Below are positions 1 to 9,059 of a DNA stretch of 64,000 bases, piece after piece. The stretch is taken from positions 432,001-496,000 of the forward strand of contig CAWBPA010000021.1 of the NCBI GenBank assembly GCA_963790545.1, written 5' to 3'. This stretch comes from DATBJG01 sp963790545 (GTDB taxonomy: Bacteria; Acidobacteriota; Vicinamibacteria; Vicinamibacterales; JAMQPK01). Position 1 is the first letter of the stretch. The number at the start of each line of letters is the position of its first letter. The notes under the pieces are model-generated. The model did no database searches. It was not told the origin of the DNA and saw nothing but the letters and a program-made list of their open reading frames with translations. The position numbers and the translations under genes are program-made.

Positions 1-1
1 C

Positions 2-694
2 GAGCCCGTCACGAGGTTCGAGACCGTCCATGAGCAGCAGTACCACCTCTTCGTGATTTCGCAAGACATGGAACACTTTGCGCACATCCATCCCACCCAA
101 CAGACCAATGGCTCGTGGGCGATCGATGTCACGCTGCCGAGGGCCGGTTATTACAAGGTGCTGTCGGACTTCATGCCCTCGGGAGGGGCGGCGCAGCTCA
201 CCGCGCACCCGGTCGTCACCGCAGGCTACGGCGGTGACCTCGCCAGCAGCCGCGCACGGCTCGTCCCCGATACCCAGCTCAGAAAGACAGTCGGGGACAT
301 CACGGCCACCGTGTCGTTCGATCCGCCAACGTTCGTCGCCGGACTCTACGGCCACCTGAAGTTCATGCTGACCGACACGCGGACTGGCCTGCCTGTCACG
401 GACCTGCAGACGTACCTCGGCGCGTTCGGTCACACGCTCATCATGAGCGAGGACATGCTGGACGCCGTGCACACACACTCGCTCGACATCCTCAATGCTG
501 GGGACGAAGACAGCGAGCCGGTATTCCTCATCCCGCCCGGCGCGGACCTCGAAGCCTTGCGCGGCGGCCCGGAGGTGACTTTCGACGGGCTGATGCCGAA
601 GCCCGGACGCTATCGGGCATGGACGCAGTTCCGCCGCGGAGACACTTTGCATACGTTCACGACGACGTTTGAGGTTCTGGAGGCGGCGTTGTGA
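2..694 (+). CDS. Secreted YtkA/FixH-like domain protein (5' partial)
   Basis: The reading frame is open to the window edge, so the N-terminus, including any signal peptide, is missing. The visible 231 residues form two beta-rich repeats, each with a His-rich strand: an 'HFAHIHP' segment near the start and 'HTLIMSEDMLDAVHTHS' in the second half. This spacing of Met and His resembles the periplasmic YtkA-like and copper-handling domains that sit beside cytochrome c and SCO genes. Its stop overlaps the next start by four bases (GTGA), so the two are translationally coupled. I infer a periplasmic metal-handling or redox-assembly role. The family call rests on motif resemblance only. Confidence 0.55.
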   Translation, partial: EPVTRFETVHEQQYHLFVISQDMEHFAHIHPTQQTNGSWAIDVTLPRAGYYKVLSDFMPSGGAAQLTAHPVVTAGYGGDLASSRARLVPDTQLRKTVGDITATVSFDPPTFVAGLYGHLKFMLTDTRTGLPVTDLQTYLGAFGHTLIMSEDMLDAVHTHSLDILNAGDEDSEPVFLIPPGADLEALRGGPEVTFDGLMPKPGRYRAWTQFRRGDTLHTFTTTFEVLEAAL

Positions 695-1848
695 GGATGA
701 ACCGATGGGGGAATCCGGTGGTCATCGCGTGCGTCATCGTCCTGGCCTTCGTCGGGTCGCTGAGGGTTTACACGCACGGGTCGGTCAGGACCACTGTGCT
801 CTTCGACCGGGAAATTGTCCGGATGCTCGAAAGCCGCTGCGTTTCATGCCACAACGAAGGTGGTCTTTCCTTCCCGCTCTCCACCTACGAGCAGAGCTGG
901 GTGAAGCGCGCGTCGATGCGCACTGAGGTGCTTCGGCGACACATGCCGCCCTGGTCTGCCGTGGCAGGCTACGGCGAGTTCGCGAACGACAACGGCCTCA
1001 CGCTGCGCGAAACGCAGTTTCTCATCTCGTGGGTGGAAGGCCTCGGGCCTCGCAACGCGGGCGCGACCTTTTTGAATGTGCCCGGTGCGCAGTCCGCTCC
1101 GCCGCCGGTGCGGGCGGTCGCGCATGTCGGGCACTGGTGGTTGGGCGAGCCCGACGTCACGCGACGACTCGACACGATCCGCATCGAAGCCGGGGCGGGC
1201 GACGTCGTGCGAAGGACAATTGTCGATCTCGGGCTGACGGCACCACGTTTGGTCAACGCCCTCGAGTTCATCCCCGGCAATCGACGGGCCGTCCGCGCCG
1301 CGATGTTCACTGTGGAAGCGACCGGACAGTGGTTGGGAAGCTGGACCCCCTGGTACGGGTTCGCGAAGCTTCCCGACGGCGTGGCTCATCGACTCCCTGC
1401 CGGCGCCCGCATCGTCGCAGAGGTGCACTATCGCGTGGGCAGCGAGCCCGTCGCCGACTCCGGGACGCTCGGGCTGTTTTTCGCACGCGGACGCCCTAAG
1501 GCCGAGCCGTCCGACCTCGTGCTCGAAGCAGGCCGCCCGTCCGGTCGCGGGGGTACGAGCACCTCACCGGATTCTCTTCGCGCGAGCGTGCGACTGACAG
1601 CTGATAGCACGGTCTGGGCGTTGAAGCCCGACGTGACGCCCGGGATTACCTCGATGGAACTCTCAGCGCGTACACGGGATGGCAGAACCGAGGTGCTGCT
1701 GCTGGCTCTGAATCCACCCGCAGCATGGCCGACACCTTATGTCTTGAAGTCACCTGTGCGGCTGACCCGCGGCACGGAGCTCAGGTTCGTCGTTCGGCGC
1801 GCCGCCGCGCGTCCGGCTCCGATCAGGCTCGTGCTGAGCCGCTATTAG
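691..1848 (+). CDS. Membrane-anchored cytochrome c / copper monooxygenase-like protein
   Basis: A 385-residue protein with an N-terminal hydrophobic anchor (about residues 8-25) followed by one c-type haem site, CVSCH, at about residues 50-54. An 'RRHMPPW' segment follows, as in the short cytochrome domain found ahead of ascorbate-dependent copper type II monooxygenase-like domains. The C-terminal half has the glycine/proline-rich strands and the 'LPAGARIVAEVHYRVG' stretch of that fold. Periplasmic electron transfer or copper-dependent oxidation is likely. The start could be GTG 691 or ATG 697; GTG gives a four-base overlap with the upstream gene and is preferred. The substrate is unknown. 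Confidence 0.6.
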   Translation: MRMNRWGNPVVIACVIVLAFVGSLRVYTHGSVRTTVLFDREIVRMLESRCVSCHNEGGLSFPLSTYEQSWVKRASMRTEVLRRHMPPWSAVAGYGEFANDNGLTLRETQFLISWVEGLGPRNAGATFLNVPGAQSAPPPVRAVAHVGHWWLGEPDVTRRLDTIRIEAGAGDVVRRTIVDLGLTAPRLVNALEFIPGNRRAVRAAMFTVEATGQWLGSWTPWYGFAKLPDGVAHRLPAGARIVAEVHYRVGSEPVADSGTLGLFFARGRPKAEPSDLVLEAGRPSGRGGTSTSPDSLRASVRLTADSTVWALKPDVTPGITSMELSARTRDGRTEVLLLALNPPAAWPTPYVLKSPVRLTRGTELRFVVRRAAARPAPIRLVLSRY

Positions 1849-1868
1849 CTTGCTGAACGGGAGGGTGC

Positions 1869-3200
1869 ATGCCGTTGAAGGTAACTCGTCGCGAGTTTCT
1901 CAATTCCGCTGCAGCGACCAGTGCGCTGGCTGCCGGCGCACGGATAGGGCTTTCATCGCAGGCGCCGCGGCCGAACGTGCTGTTCATCCTGGCTGACGAT
2001 CTCGGATATGGCGACCTCAGCTGCTACGGCCGTCCGGATTATCTGACTCCGGTCCTCGACGGACTCGCCCGTCAAGGCGTGAAGCTCACGAGCGCCTATG
2101 CGGCAGCACCGGTGTGTACACCGACGAGGTGCGCCTTTGTGACGGGGCAATATCCGCAGCGCACCGAAGTCGGACTGCACGAGCCGTTGACCGCCCGCGA
2201 TCGGGACAACGGGCTTCCAGCGGATCAGCCGACGATAGCCGCACTGGTGAAAGCCAATGGGTACGACACCGCTCTCATCGGCAAGTGGCACCTCGGCTGG
2301 AAGCCGGAATTCGGGCCGAACCGTCACGGGTTCGACGAATTTTTCGGCATTCTGAGCGGTGCCGGCGACTACTTCACGCATCGATCGAGCGATTCTGGAG
2401 GCGCGGATCTCTGGGAAAACCTCGAGCCCATTCAGCGTGTCGGGTACCTGACGGACATCCTGTCAGACAGGGCCGTGGAGTTCATCACCCGGCGCCGCAC
2501 GAAGCCCTTCTACCTCAGTCTCCACTACACCGCGCCCCATTCGCCATGGGAGGGCCCCGAGGATGAGGCCATCGGCCACACGACCCATGGCGAAGGACCC
2601 ATGATCAATGGCGGTTCGCTGAAGATCTATGCCTCCATGGTCAAAAGCATGGACGCTGGCATTGGCCGTGTACTCGATGCGCTGCGTCGTGCGCGACTCG
2701 ACCGCAATACGCTGGTGATCTTCACGAGCGACAACGGCGGAGAGCGCTACTCATACAACTGGCCCTTTTCATTTCAAAAGTTCTACTTGTGGGAGGGCGG
2801 CATTCGAGTCCCCGCGATCGTTCGCTGGCCAGGCACGATCCCCGCGGGTCGTCTCAGCGATCAGCCCATCATTACCATGGACTGGACCGCAACGATCCTG
2901 GCGGCCACCGGAACAGCGCCCGACCCAGCGTCCCCGCTGGACGGGGAAGACGTGATGCCAGTGTGCAAGGGTACGCGCCTGCCCTACGAGCGAACACTAT
3001 GTTGGCGAACACAGGCACGGGCGGCGGCGCGCGTGGGAAACTGGAAGTATCTCAACGACTCCGGTAATGAATATCTGTTCGATCTCTCGCTCGACCCTGG
3101 TGAAAAAAACGACGTGCGCGGATCCCATGGCGACATGTTCAAACGCATCAGAACCCAATACGAAGAGTGGAACGCACAGATGCTGCCGAGACTGACTTGA
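1869..3200 (+). CDS. Tat-exported sulfatase (arylsulfatase family)
   Basis: A 443-residue sulfatase. The N-terminus carries a twin-arginine signal (TRREFL, residues 6-11) with an Ala-rich h-region, so it is exported folded. The metal-binding 'ILADDLGYGD' segment lies at residues 40-49. The CTPTR motif (Cys83 to Arg87) is the formylglycine site that an FGE maturase would convert; no maturase is in the window. A second metal cluster is seen in 'FTSDNGG' near residue 290. The family hydrolyses sulfate esters, often of polysaccharides; the substrate cannot be read here. GGGAGG just upstream supports the start. Confidence 0.93.
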   Translation: MPLKVTRREFLNSAAATSALAAGARIGLSSQAPRPNVLFILADDLGYGDLSCYGRPDYLTPVLDGLARQGVKLTSAYAAAPVCTPTRCAFVTGQYPQRTEVGLHEPLTARDRDNGLPADQPTIAALVKANGYDTALIGKWHLGWKPEFGPNRHGFDEFFGILSGAGDYFTHRSSDSGGADLWENLEPIQRVGYLTDILSDRAVEFITRRRTKPFYLSLHYTAPHSPWEGPEDEAIGHTTHGEGPMINGGSLKIYASMVKSMDAGIGRVLDALRRARLDRNTLVIFTSDNGGERYSYNWPFSFQKFYLWEGGIRVPAIVRWPGTIPAGRLSDQPIITMDWTATILAATGTAPDPASPLDGEDVMPVCKGTRLPYERTLCWRTQARAAARVGNWKYLNDSGNEYLFDLSLDPGEKNDVRGSHGDMFKRIRTQYEEWNAQMLPRLT

Positions 3201-3450
3201 TAGGCGAGGTGCCACCCGCCGCAACCCGCCGAGCCAGCGCGAAACGCCCGCCTCGCCAATCTGCGCAGATTCGTAAGGTCAGGTCCTTGATTTGTAAGCG
3301 CTTTGCGAATGACGAGGACGTGAGCACCCAGTAACCTCCGGCCAGAGAGCCAATTCTCAAGAGTGCCCACCTCGGCACCCGGTTTGCCTATTCCGCAATT
3401 GGAAAGGACCCATAAGGGTCGCCGATCCAATCCATCCAATGGGTGCCACC

Positions 3451-4092
3451 ATGAGGAAGCTTCAAGCTTGCAGCCCGCGTCTCCTATGGTTGTGCGTTCT
3501 TGTAATCGTCGCGACGGCATGCGACAACCGTTCGAATCCCGCGAGTCCCAGTGCGATGCTCGAACCCGGCGGAAACAGAGTCACGCTCTGCCATCGAACT
3601 AGTGGCGGGACCTTCATGCTGCTCGAAGTGAGTGCGTCGGCATACCAGGGTCACATGAGTCATGGGGACGGGATGCCGAACACCGAGGGGTACGACGGAA
3701 ATTGCGTGGCGCGCAGTTCCGAGCCACCACCACCGCCGCCGCCACCTCCACCGCCCGACCCTCTGCCATTGACACTTGCGTGTGGAGCACCAGCAGGAGC
3801 GACGAATCCGGGATCGACTGTGTTTCCCGGCCCAACCGTCAACGCCACCAACGGCGCGACCTTGGATTTTGTCGTAACGGCAAGTCCTGCGCCTGCCGCC
3901 AATACTTGGATGGTTAGAGAGACCCGCGATACGCGACCTAGCGGCCTAACGGTCGTGCAATCTAACGTTCTGCTGTCCAACGGAAGATATCAAGGGTCCA
4001 TCTTCACGTCTGGCCTAGGTTCCTTCCTTCGCGAGATTCGGTTCACGCTTGACGGCGCTTCGTGCTCGTTGTTTTGGAGCATTAATCAGTAA
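3451..4092 (+). CDS. Lipoprotein with LCH...HGD motif and polyproline linker
   Basis: Residues 1-24 look like a lipoprotein signal ending in VATAC, so Cys24 is probably lipidated. An N-terminal module has 'VTLCHR' followed about 25 residues later by 'MSHGDG', a Cys-His/His-Gly-Asp pattern seen in many secreted proteins of unknown function and possibly a metal site. It is joined by a run of about eleven prolines (near 3722-3755) to a C-terminal beta-rich domain with two Cys. An in-frame ATG at 3439 is also possible, but 3451 gives a normal n-region. It stands alone between unrelated genes. I do not recognise a function. Confidence 0.7.
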   Translation: MRKLQACSPRLLWLCVLVIVATACDNRSNPASPSAMLEPGGNRVTLCHRTSGGTFMLLEVSASAYQGHMSHGDGMPNTEGYDGNCVARSSEPPPPPPPPPPPDPLPLTLACGAPAGATNPGSTVFPGPTVNATNGATLDFVVTASPAPAANTWMVRETRDTRPSGLTVVQSNVLLSNGRYQGSIFTSGLGSFLREIRFTLDGASCSLFWSINQ

Positions 4093-4157
4093 TCGACAAG
4101 GCTCTTGACCCGCGATCTGGAATCCGCAGCGCCTGATCGCGACGAGTCTGCGATTTC

Positions 4158-4187
4158 GCAAGGGGCACCGGCGCCCGGTGCCCTTGC
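4158..4187. terminator. Bidirectional hairpin between convergent genes
   Basis: Arms at 4158-4171 and 4175-4187 pair over 13 bp with one bulged G and a CGC loop. It sits between the lipoprotein gene (+) and the Cys4 miniprotein gene (-), where either transcript could use it. Confidence 0.6.
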
Positions 4188-4193
4188 AACGCT

Positions 4194-4409
4194 TCAGGAA
4201 TCGTCGGAATCGCGAGCTGATGACGGGTAGCCCTGTGCATATCCCGCGCAGGCGTGCACGGGCAGCTGCGGGTACTTAGGGAACGAGGGGTCGACGTCGG
4301 AATACCCGCACCGATAGAACACCGCGCCGCGCACGGACTCCACGCGGCGCGCGTGCCCACAACTGACGCACAATCCTACTCGCGCGGATTCGTTCGAGCG
4401 CTCTTTCAC
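4194..4409 (-). CDS. Cys4 miniprotein
   Basis: A 71-residue protein with four cysteines (14, 17, 34, 54) in the order CVSC, FYRC and HAC, embedded in 'DPSFPKYPQLPV'. Small proteins with this CxxC...FYRC...DPrFPrYP...C layout recur in Acidobacteriota as I remember them, and the layout suggests a structural zinc site. The start is a GTG preceded by a GGAGA-like box. It is convergent with the lipoprotein gene and shares its terminator. Function unknown; the spacing of the Cys residues and the YP repeats are the reason to treat it as real. Confidence 0.65.
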   Translation of the reverse strand: MKERSNESARVGLCVSCGHARRVESVRGAVFYRCGYSDVDPSFPKYPQLPVHACAGYAQGYPSSARDSDDS

Positions 4410-4561
4410 GGCACTTGATATTCTCCGCTAGCGCGTCCCCGAAAAACCAACGATTGCCGCCAACTTGGACATGCAGCCGGCACCCAGCTGCGCTAACATC
4501 GAAACCCGTCTCGCATGTCGAAGCGACGGACACCTTAACAAACAGGCTTGGGGGATGAACA

Positions 4562-4990
4562 ATGATGCCTGAGAGACACCGACCGAAGGTGGGGGGCTGG
4601 GTGAGCCTGTTCGTGTTGCTCACGGCAGGTCCGGCGTTCGCTCATCATTCCTTTGCGATGTACGACCACACTCGCACCCAGACGCTCAAAGGCACGGTGA
4701 CCAAATTTCAATGGACCAACCCGCACGCCTATATAGAACTCGACGTGCCCGATGGCAAGGGCGGCGTCCAGCACTTCTCCATCGAGTGCACGAGCATCAA
4801 CATGATGCAACGGCTCGGCTGGCGCTCGAACATGATCAAGGCCGGGGACCAGGTGAAAGCCATCGTTGCGCCGCTTCTGACCGGTCAGGCAGGAGGACTG
4901 CTGCTCGAGATCACGCTACCTGACGGCAAGAAAATGGAGCCCGGCGTTCCAGCCGCCAATACATTCAAGAGAACTCCCGAACCTGAGTAG
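4562..4990 (+). CDS. DUF6152 family exported protein
   Basis: A 142-residue protein with a signal peptide (cleavage after about 'AFA', residue 27) and the family's hallmark beginning 'HHSFAMYD', followed by 'TLKGTVTKFQWTNPHAYIEL'. The remainder is a small OB-like beta domain. Members are exported, are often encoded beside one or more longer secreted proteins of unknown role, and have no proven activity. Here the partner is 15 bp downstream in the same direction, so the two likely form an operon. Confidence 0.85.
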   Translation: MMPERHRPKVGGWVSLFVLLTAGPAFAHHSFAMYDHTRTQTLKGTVTKFQWTNPHAYIELDVPDGKGGVQHFSIECTSINMMQRLGWRSNMIKAGDQVKAIVAPLLTGQAGGLLLEITLPDGKKMEPGVPAANTFKRTPEPE

Positions 4991-5005
4991 CACACGGGAT
5001 TTGCA

Positions 5006-5779
5006 ATGCATTCAAAGACACTGGTCATTACCTGCGTCCTGGTGACGTTCGCACGATTCGGTGCATCGGCACAGCAGACCGGCACCGCGAACGTCCCCGA
5101 CATCACCGGCTCCTGGGAGCGCTACGGAGGCTTTGGACGTGGAACAGGCGGGCCGCAGAAAGATCCGTTGATACCACCTCCAGCCCCGCCCCCACCGCTC
5201 CGGCCCACGTATCACAAGGAGTGGCAGGCAAAAGTTCAAGCGGCCCGCGAAGCCGACGCAAAGGGGGAGCCGCTCGCGACCGGATCGACACACTGTCTGC
5301 CCGACGGCATGCCGGGCATGATGGGCGCCGTGTTCCCGATGGAGATTCTTCAGAGCCGGGGCCAGGTCACAATCATCGAGGAAGCCTATACGCAGGTTCG
5401 CCGGATCCACCTCGATCGACCGCAGAAAGCCGTCGATGAGGTCGAGCCTGGCTTTTACGGCCATTCAGTGGGACGGTGGGAAGGAGAGACCCTGCTGGTC
5501 GATACCGTCGGCGTCAAAGAGAGCGTTCGGTATCAGAACGTGCCGCACTCAAAAGATATGCGAATCAGGGAACGCATCCGGTTCGTCGCCCCCCAGATTT
5601 TGTGGAACGAAATCACCATCGAGGATCCCGTTACGCTCGAAAAACCCTGGACGATCACCTTCGCGTACAGGCGCATGCCCAACTACACGCTGCTCGAGTA
5701 CATCTGCGAGGACAATCGTGAGTACGCCGACGAACGGGGGGTACAGAGAATAAGGGTCGGCGAACCAGTCAAGAAGTGA
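5006..5779 (+). CDS. Exported protein, partner of DUF6152
   Basis: A 257-residue protein with a signal peptide (first 22 residues, cleavage near 'ASA'), a Pro/Gly-rich linker ('PPPAPPPP' near residue 56) and a long beta-rich body containing 'GHSVGRWEGETLLVDTVGV' at about residue 150. That GxWEGxTLvVDT signature marks a large uncharacterised secreted family that regularly follows DUF6152 genes. It is the second gene of a two-gene operon and ends just before a large hairpin. No catalytic motif is recognisable. Confidence 0.75.
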   Translation: MHSKTLVITCVLVTFARFGASAQQTGTANVPDITGSWERYGGFGRGTGGPQKDPLIPPPAPPPPLRPTYHKEWQAKVQAAREADAKGEPLATGSTHCLPDGMPGMMGAVFPMEILQSRGQVTIIEEAYTQVRRIHLDRPQKAVDEVEPGFYGHSVGRWEGETLLVDTVGVKESVRYQNVPHSKDMRIRERIRFVAPQILWNEITIEDPVTLEKPWTITFAYRRMPNYTLLEYICEDNREYADERGVQRIRVGEPVKK

Positions 5780-5793
5780 CGGTCAAACAGCAC

Positions 5794-5886
5794 AACGCTG
5801 AGGACGCAGCGGTCGCGGAGGTCGCAGAAAAACTCTCTTTGGGTAAGATTCTCTGCGCCCTCCGCGGCCTCTGCGAACTCTGCGTT
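5794..5886. repeat. Imperfect 37-bp inverted repeat between convergent genes
   Basis: Left arm 5794-5830 and right arm 5850-5886 are imperfect reverse complements built from CTCTGCG/CTCCGCG words. The element fills the gap between the exported-protein gene (+) and the permease gene (-). It may act as a bidirectional terminator; the wording resembles dispersed genomic repeats. Confidence 0.6.
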
Positions 5887-5894
5887 GAAAGGTC

Positions 5895-7082
5895 TTACAG
5901 TTCCCGGAGCGCCGACGAGATGGGCAACCTTGCCGCTCGGATGGCCGGCAGTAAGCCGCCGATGAGACCCATGACCAGGGCGTACACGAGTCCCTGGACC
6001 AACAGTGCGGGCGTCACGGCAAACGCGAATGCCACCTGACTGAACGTTTGCCAGTTCATGGTTGACGTCTGATAGCCGTTGAACGCAACGTACGCCACGA
6101 TTCCACCTATCACTCCCCCGATTGCAGCCAGGCCCAGTGCCTCGGCAAGAACGGAGATCACCACCGAGAAGGTATTGAATCCAAGCGCACGCAGCGTGGC
6201 AATTTCCCTCGTCCGCGTCGCCACGGCCGTGTACATCGTCAGGACGGCGCCAAATACGGCTCCAATGCCCATGAGCGTTGCAATGCCGAACCCCACCGTT
6301 CGAATGAGGTTGGTGAGCGTGATGGACTGCGCCGTGTAGTACTCGACTTCCGGACGTACGGACACGTTGACTTGCGGGTTCGAGGTCAACCAGTCCTTGA
6401 AGGCATTGTACGATTCGGGCGATTCGAGCCGCGCCAGCACGGACTGATAACTGTTACCTCTGCGGTACGCGCCTTGTAAGACACGTGCGTCACACCAGAG
6501 CTCGGTCTCTGAGACGCTGCCTCCTGTTTCAAACACGCCAACCACGGTCCAGGTCGTCTGACCAGACTTCAACTGCGAGCCGACCGACAAGCCTGTGAAC
6601 TGTCGCTCGGCGGCACGGCCCGCGACAATTTCGTTCGTACCAAACTGCAGCATGCGGCCCTCGACAATCCTGGCTTCCTTGCGGACCTGAAACGTCGCTG
6701 GCTCGATGCCGCGCATCGGCACGTTCGCCGGCGTCAACGTGGACCGCTTCGGCACATCGATAATGACAAAGAGCTCAGCCGACGCGAGCGTGCGCTGGTC
6801 GTGGCGAAGGATGCCGGGTGCCTGCTTGATGATGTCGGCCTCTGGGCCACCGAGTCCGCTCGTCATTTCGTCGGCCGCACCGCTGCGCATCACCAGCGCG
6901 CGGTCTGCCGACCCGGCCCCCCGCATGGCAGCGTAAAAGCCTTCCGCCATTGACAGCACGGCGACAAAGACGATCACGACACCGGCAATCCCGACCACGG
7001 CGACCGTCGACGATCCGAGCCGCTCAGGAATCGTCCGCAGGTTGAGGGATGTGACGGCGAGGATTTGCGTGAGCCAGGACAT
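5895..7082 (-). CDS. ABC transporter permease, FtsX/MacB type (second permease)
   Basis: A 395-residue permease with one N-terminal transmembrane segment (about residues 27-50), a large extracytoplasmic MacB-like periplasmic core domain and three C-terminal segments ending 'LPISSALREL'. This is the four-helix FtsX layout. It starts one base after the stop of the other permease, and its substrate is not readable. With the ATPase, the sister permease and the HlyD-type adaptor it forms an efflux or lipid-extraction complex. No outer-membrane channel gene is next to it. Confidence 0.88.
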   Translation of the reverse strand: MSWLTQILAVTSLNLRTIPERLGSSTVAVVGIAGVVIVFVAVLSMAEGFYAAMRGAGSADRALVMRSGAADEMTSGLGGPEADIIKQAPGILRHDQRTLASAELFVIIDVPKRSTLTPANVPMRGIEPATFQVRKEARIVEGRMLQFGTNEIVAGRAAERQFTGLSVGSQLKSGQTTWTVVGVFETGGSVSETELWCDARVLQGAYRRGNSYQSVLARLESPESYNAFKDWLTSNPQVNVSVRPEVEYYTAQSITLTNLIRTVGFGIATLMGIGAVFGAVLTMYTAVATRTREIATLRALGFNTFSVVISVLAEALGLAAIGGVIGGIVAYVAFNGYQTSTMNWQTFSQVAFAFAVTPALLVQGLVYALVMGLIGGLLPAIRAARLPISSALREL

Positions 7083-7083
7083 G

Positions 7084-8238
7084 TCAGGCTTTCCTCAACG
7101 CCTCGGTGATTTTGATCCGCATGGCGTTCGTCGCGGGCAGCAACCCGGCCATGATCCCGACCAGAGCAATCAGCACGACGCCAACAATGAGGTCCCGACC
7201 TGGGAGCACGAAGATTGGAAGCAGGCCACCGGTGGGATCGCCGACAAACTGCACCACCGCCCAGGCCAACAGGAGACCAAGGCCGCCTCCTACCACAGCA
7301 ATGAACAGGGACTCGGCAAGGACGAGGGTCAGGATCTTGGCGTCAGAGAAGCCGAGCGTCTTGAGAACGGCAAGCTCGCTCGTGCGCTCGCGGACGGCCT
7401 GCGCCATCGTATTGCCGACGACGAGCAGAATCGTAAAGAGCACGGCTGCAAGAATCGCCATCATAATGGAGCCAATGTCACCAATCTGTTTGGCAAATCC
7501 ATCGATAAAGCCTTTCTCGGTCGTGGTCTTCGTCTCAGCCGGCGAATTGGCAAACATTTCGTCGAAGGCAGCCGCCATTTGCTGCGAACGGGAGGCATCG
7601 GCAATCTTCACGACGTACCAACCGACCAGGCCTTCACCAATCTGCCGGCCTTCGTCGAGATAGTCGTACCGGAAGAAGAAATTGGTCTTGTCCACGCCCG
7701 GCCCGCCGTCGTAGATGCCGACAAGGTTGAACTCCCAGGTATTGCCACTACTCTTGTGCTGGTAGATCGTGGCTTGAATTGGAATCCTGTCGCCGATCTT
7801 CCAGTCGAAACGGTCTGCCAGGTTCCGGCCAACCACGGCACCCTGCCGATCGGCGAGCCACGCTTTCATCTGCTCGGGCGGCAAGTTCACCTCCGGATAC
7901 ATCTTGAAATACGGCTCCGGCTCGAGCGCGATGGTGGCAAAAAAGTTCGTCTGTTCCTGATAGAAGCCGCCGAACCAGGTATTGTGCGTGACGGATTCAA
8001 CCCCTGGGACCGTCTGCAAGCGACCCTGGTACGCCACCGGCAGCGGCATGATGATGTTGATCTTGTGAATCACCATGAGCCGGTCGAGGCCAGCCAGATC
8101 GATGCCAAATGAAAATGCGGCGCGGATGGTCATCAGAAAGCCGAAGAGCAGAAACGCGACGAAGATCGATAACAGCGTGAAGATCGTTCTGATCTTGCGC
8201 CGCCAGAGACTGCGCCAGACGAGAGGGAGGTACTTCAT
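7084..8238 (-). CDS. ABC transporter permease, FtsX/MacB type (first permease)
   Basis: A 384-residue permease beginning 'MKYLPLVWRSLWRRKIR', the usual start of MacB-class permeases, with a helix at about residues 18-40, a periplasmic domain, and three helices in the last 130 residues ending 'RIKITEALRKA'. It overlaps the end of the ATPase gene by four bases, which points to coupled translation. Two separate permeases without a fused ATPase is a common acidobacterial arrangement of MacB-like systems. Confidence 0.88.
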   Translation of the reverse strand: MKYLPLVWRSLWRRKIRTIFTLLSIFVAFLLFGFLMTIRAAFSFGIDLAGLDRLMVIHKINIIMPLPVAYQGRLQTVPGVESVTHNTWFGGFYQEQTNFFATIALEPEPYFKMYPEVNLPPEQMKAWLADRQGAVVGRNLADRFDWKIGDRIPIQATIYQHKSSGNTWEFNLVGIYDGGPGVDKTNFFFRYDYLDEGRQIGEGLVGWYVVKIADASRSQQMAAAFDEMFANSPAETKTTTEKGFIDGFAKQIGDIGSIMMAILAAVLFTILLVVGNTMAQAVRERTSELAVLKTLGFSDAKILTLVLAESLFIAVVGGGLGLLLAWAVVQFVGDPTGGLLPIFVLPGRDLIVGVVLIALVGIMAGLLPATNAMRIKITEALRKA

Positions 8239-8928
8239 GCGGCAACCCCCAGCGAGCCCTTCTCGAGATGCAGCGTTCGCCTGGCCCGCTCGGCTGCGTG
8301 GGGATCGTGTGTGACCATCACAATCGTCTTGCCGTGCTCTCGATTGAGCGCTTGAAGCAGATCCAGGATTTCATCGCCCGCCTTTCGGTCGAGATCTCCG
8401 GTTGGCTCGTCGCACAACAGCAAGGTCGGGATCGGTCACGATCGCGCGTGCGATCCCGACACGCTGCTCTTGTCCACCCGATAACTGGCGCGGGTAGTGC
8501 TTCGCACGATCGGCAAGCCCCACGATTTTGAGCGCAATTGCCACATGCTTGCGGCGGTCGGCCTTCGACAACCTGGTCAAGAGCAGCGGCAGTTCGACAT
8601 TGCGCTCGGCCGACAGTACGGGCAGCAGGTTGTACAACTGAAATACGAAGCCAATGTGCTGGGCACGCCAGCGCGAGAGTCTGCCGCCACCAAGCTCGCT
8701 GATGCGCACGCCGCCGACCTCGACGTGGCCGCCGGTCGGCGTATCGAGACCGCCCATGAGATTGAGGAGGGTCGTTTTCCCGGACCCTGAAGGTCCCATA
8801 AGGGCCAGGAAATCGCCTTTGGGAATCTCGAGGTTCACGCCTTTCAGCACGTCGATCCGCTCGCTGCCACGACTGAAGTGCTTGTGCACATCCGAGACGC
8901 GGACGAGCGCGTTGTTCTCGCTAGTCAT
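8235..8928 (-). pseudogene. ABC transporter ATP-binding protein (MacB/LolD class), frameshifted
   Basis: The 5' part encodes a normal ATPase: Walker A GPSGSGKTT and signature LSGGQEQRV. At about 8421-8424 the frame breaks just before Walker B. The downstream frame continues with 'LLCDEPTGDLDRKAG' and the H-loop 'MVTHD', ending at the permease start. One surplus base (reading CCTTG where CCTG restores the frame) explains it. All catalytic motifs survive once it is corrected, and both partner permeases are intact, so an assembly error is as likely as a true pseudogene. It powers the exporter encoded at 5895-10289. Confidence 0.8.
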
Positions 8929-8937
8929 AGTTTAATT

Positions 8938-8961
8938 GTCGCGGGGGCCCACCCCCGCGAC
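8938..8961. repeat. GC-rich hairpin between adaptor and ATPase genes
   Basis: Perfect 10-bp arms (8938-8947, 8952-8961) with a CCCA loop. It lies inside the minus-strand operon, downstream of the adaptor gene. The flank 'GACCTGTAC' recurs about 80 bp away at 9041-9049. It could attenuate transcription or protect the upstream mRNA, and it resembles the other REP-like hairpins in the window. Confidence 0.55.
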
Positions 8962-9059
8962 CTGTACCTCGCACCTCTGGTGCTCGGCGGTTTTTTGGAA
9001 CAGCGATCCGCTCTGTCGGCAGCTGGTGGGGCTCTGCCGCGACCTGTACTTCGCGCCTT

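Noticed and set aside
3201..3450. Gene between sulfatase and lipoprotein
   Set aside because: Short frames exist on both strands, but none has a ribosome-binding site or recognisable motif; I treat the gap as non-coding.
3531..3545. tRNA T-arm (GTTCGAATCC)
   Set aside because: It lies inside the lipoprotein gene and no acceptor stem or anticodon arm can be built around it.
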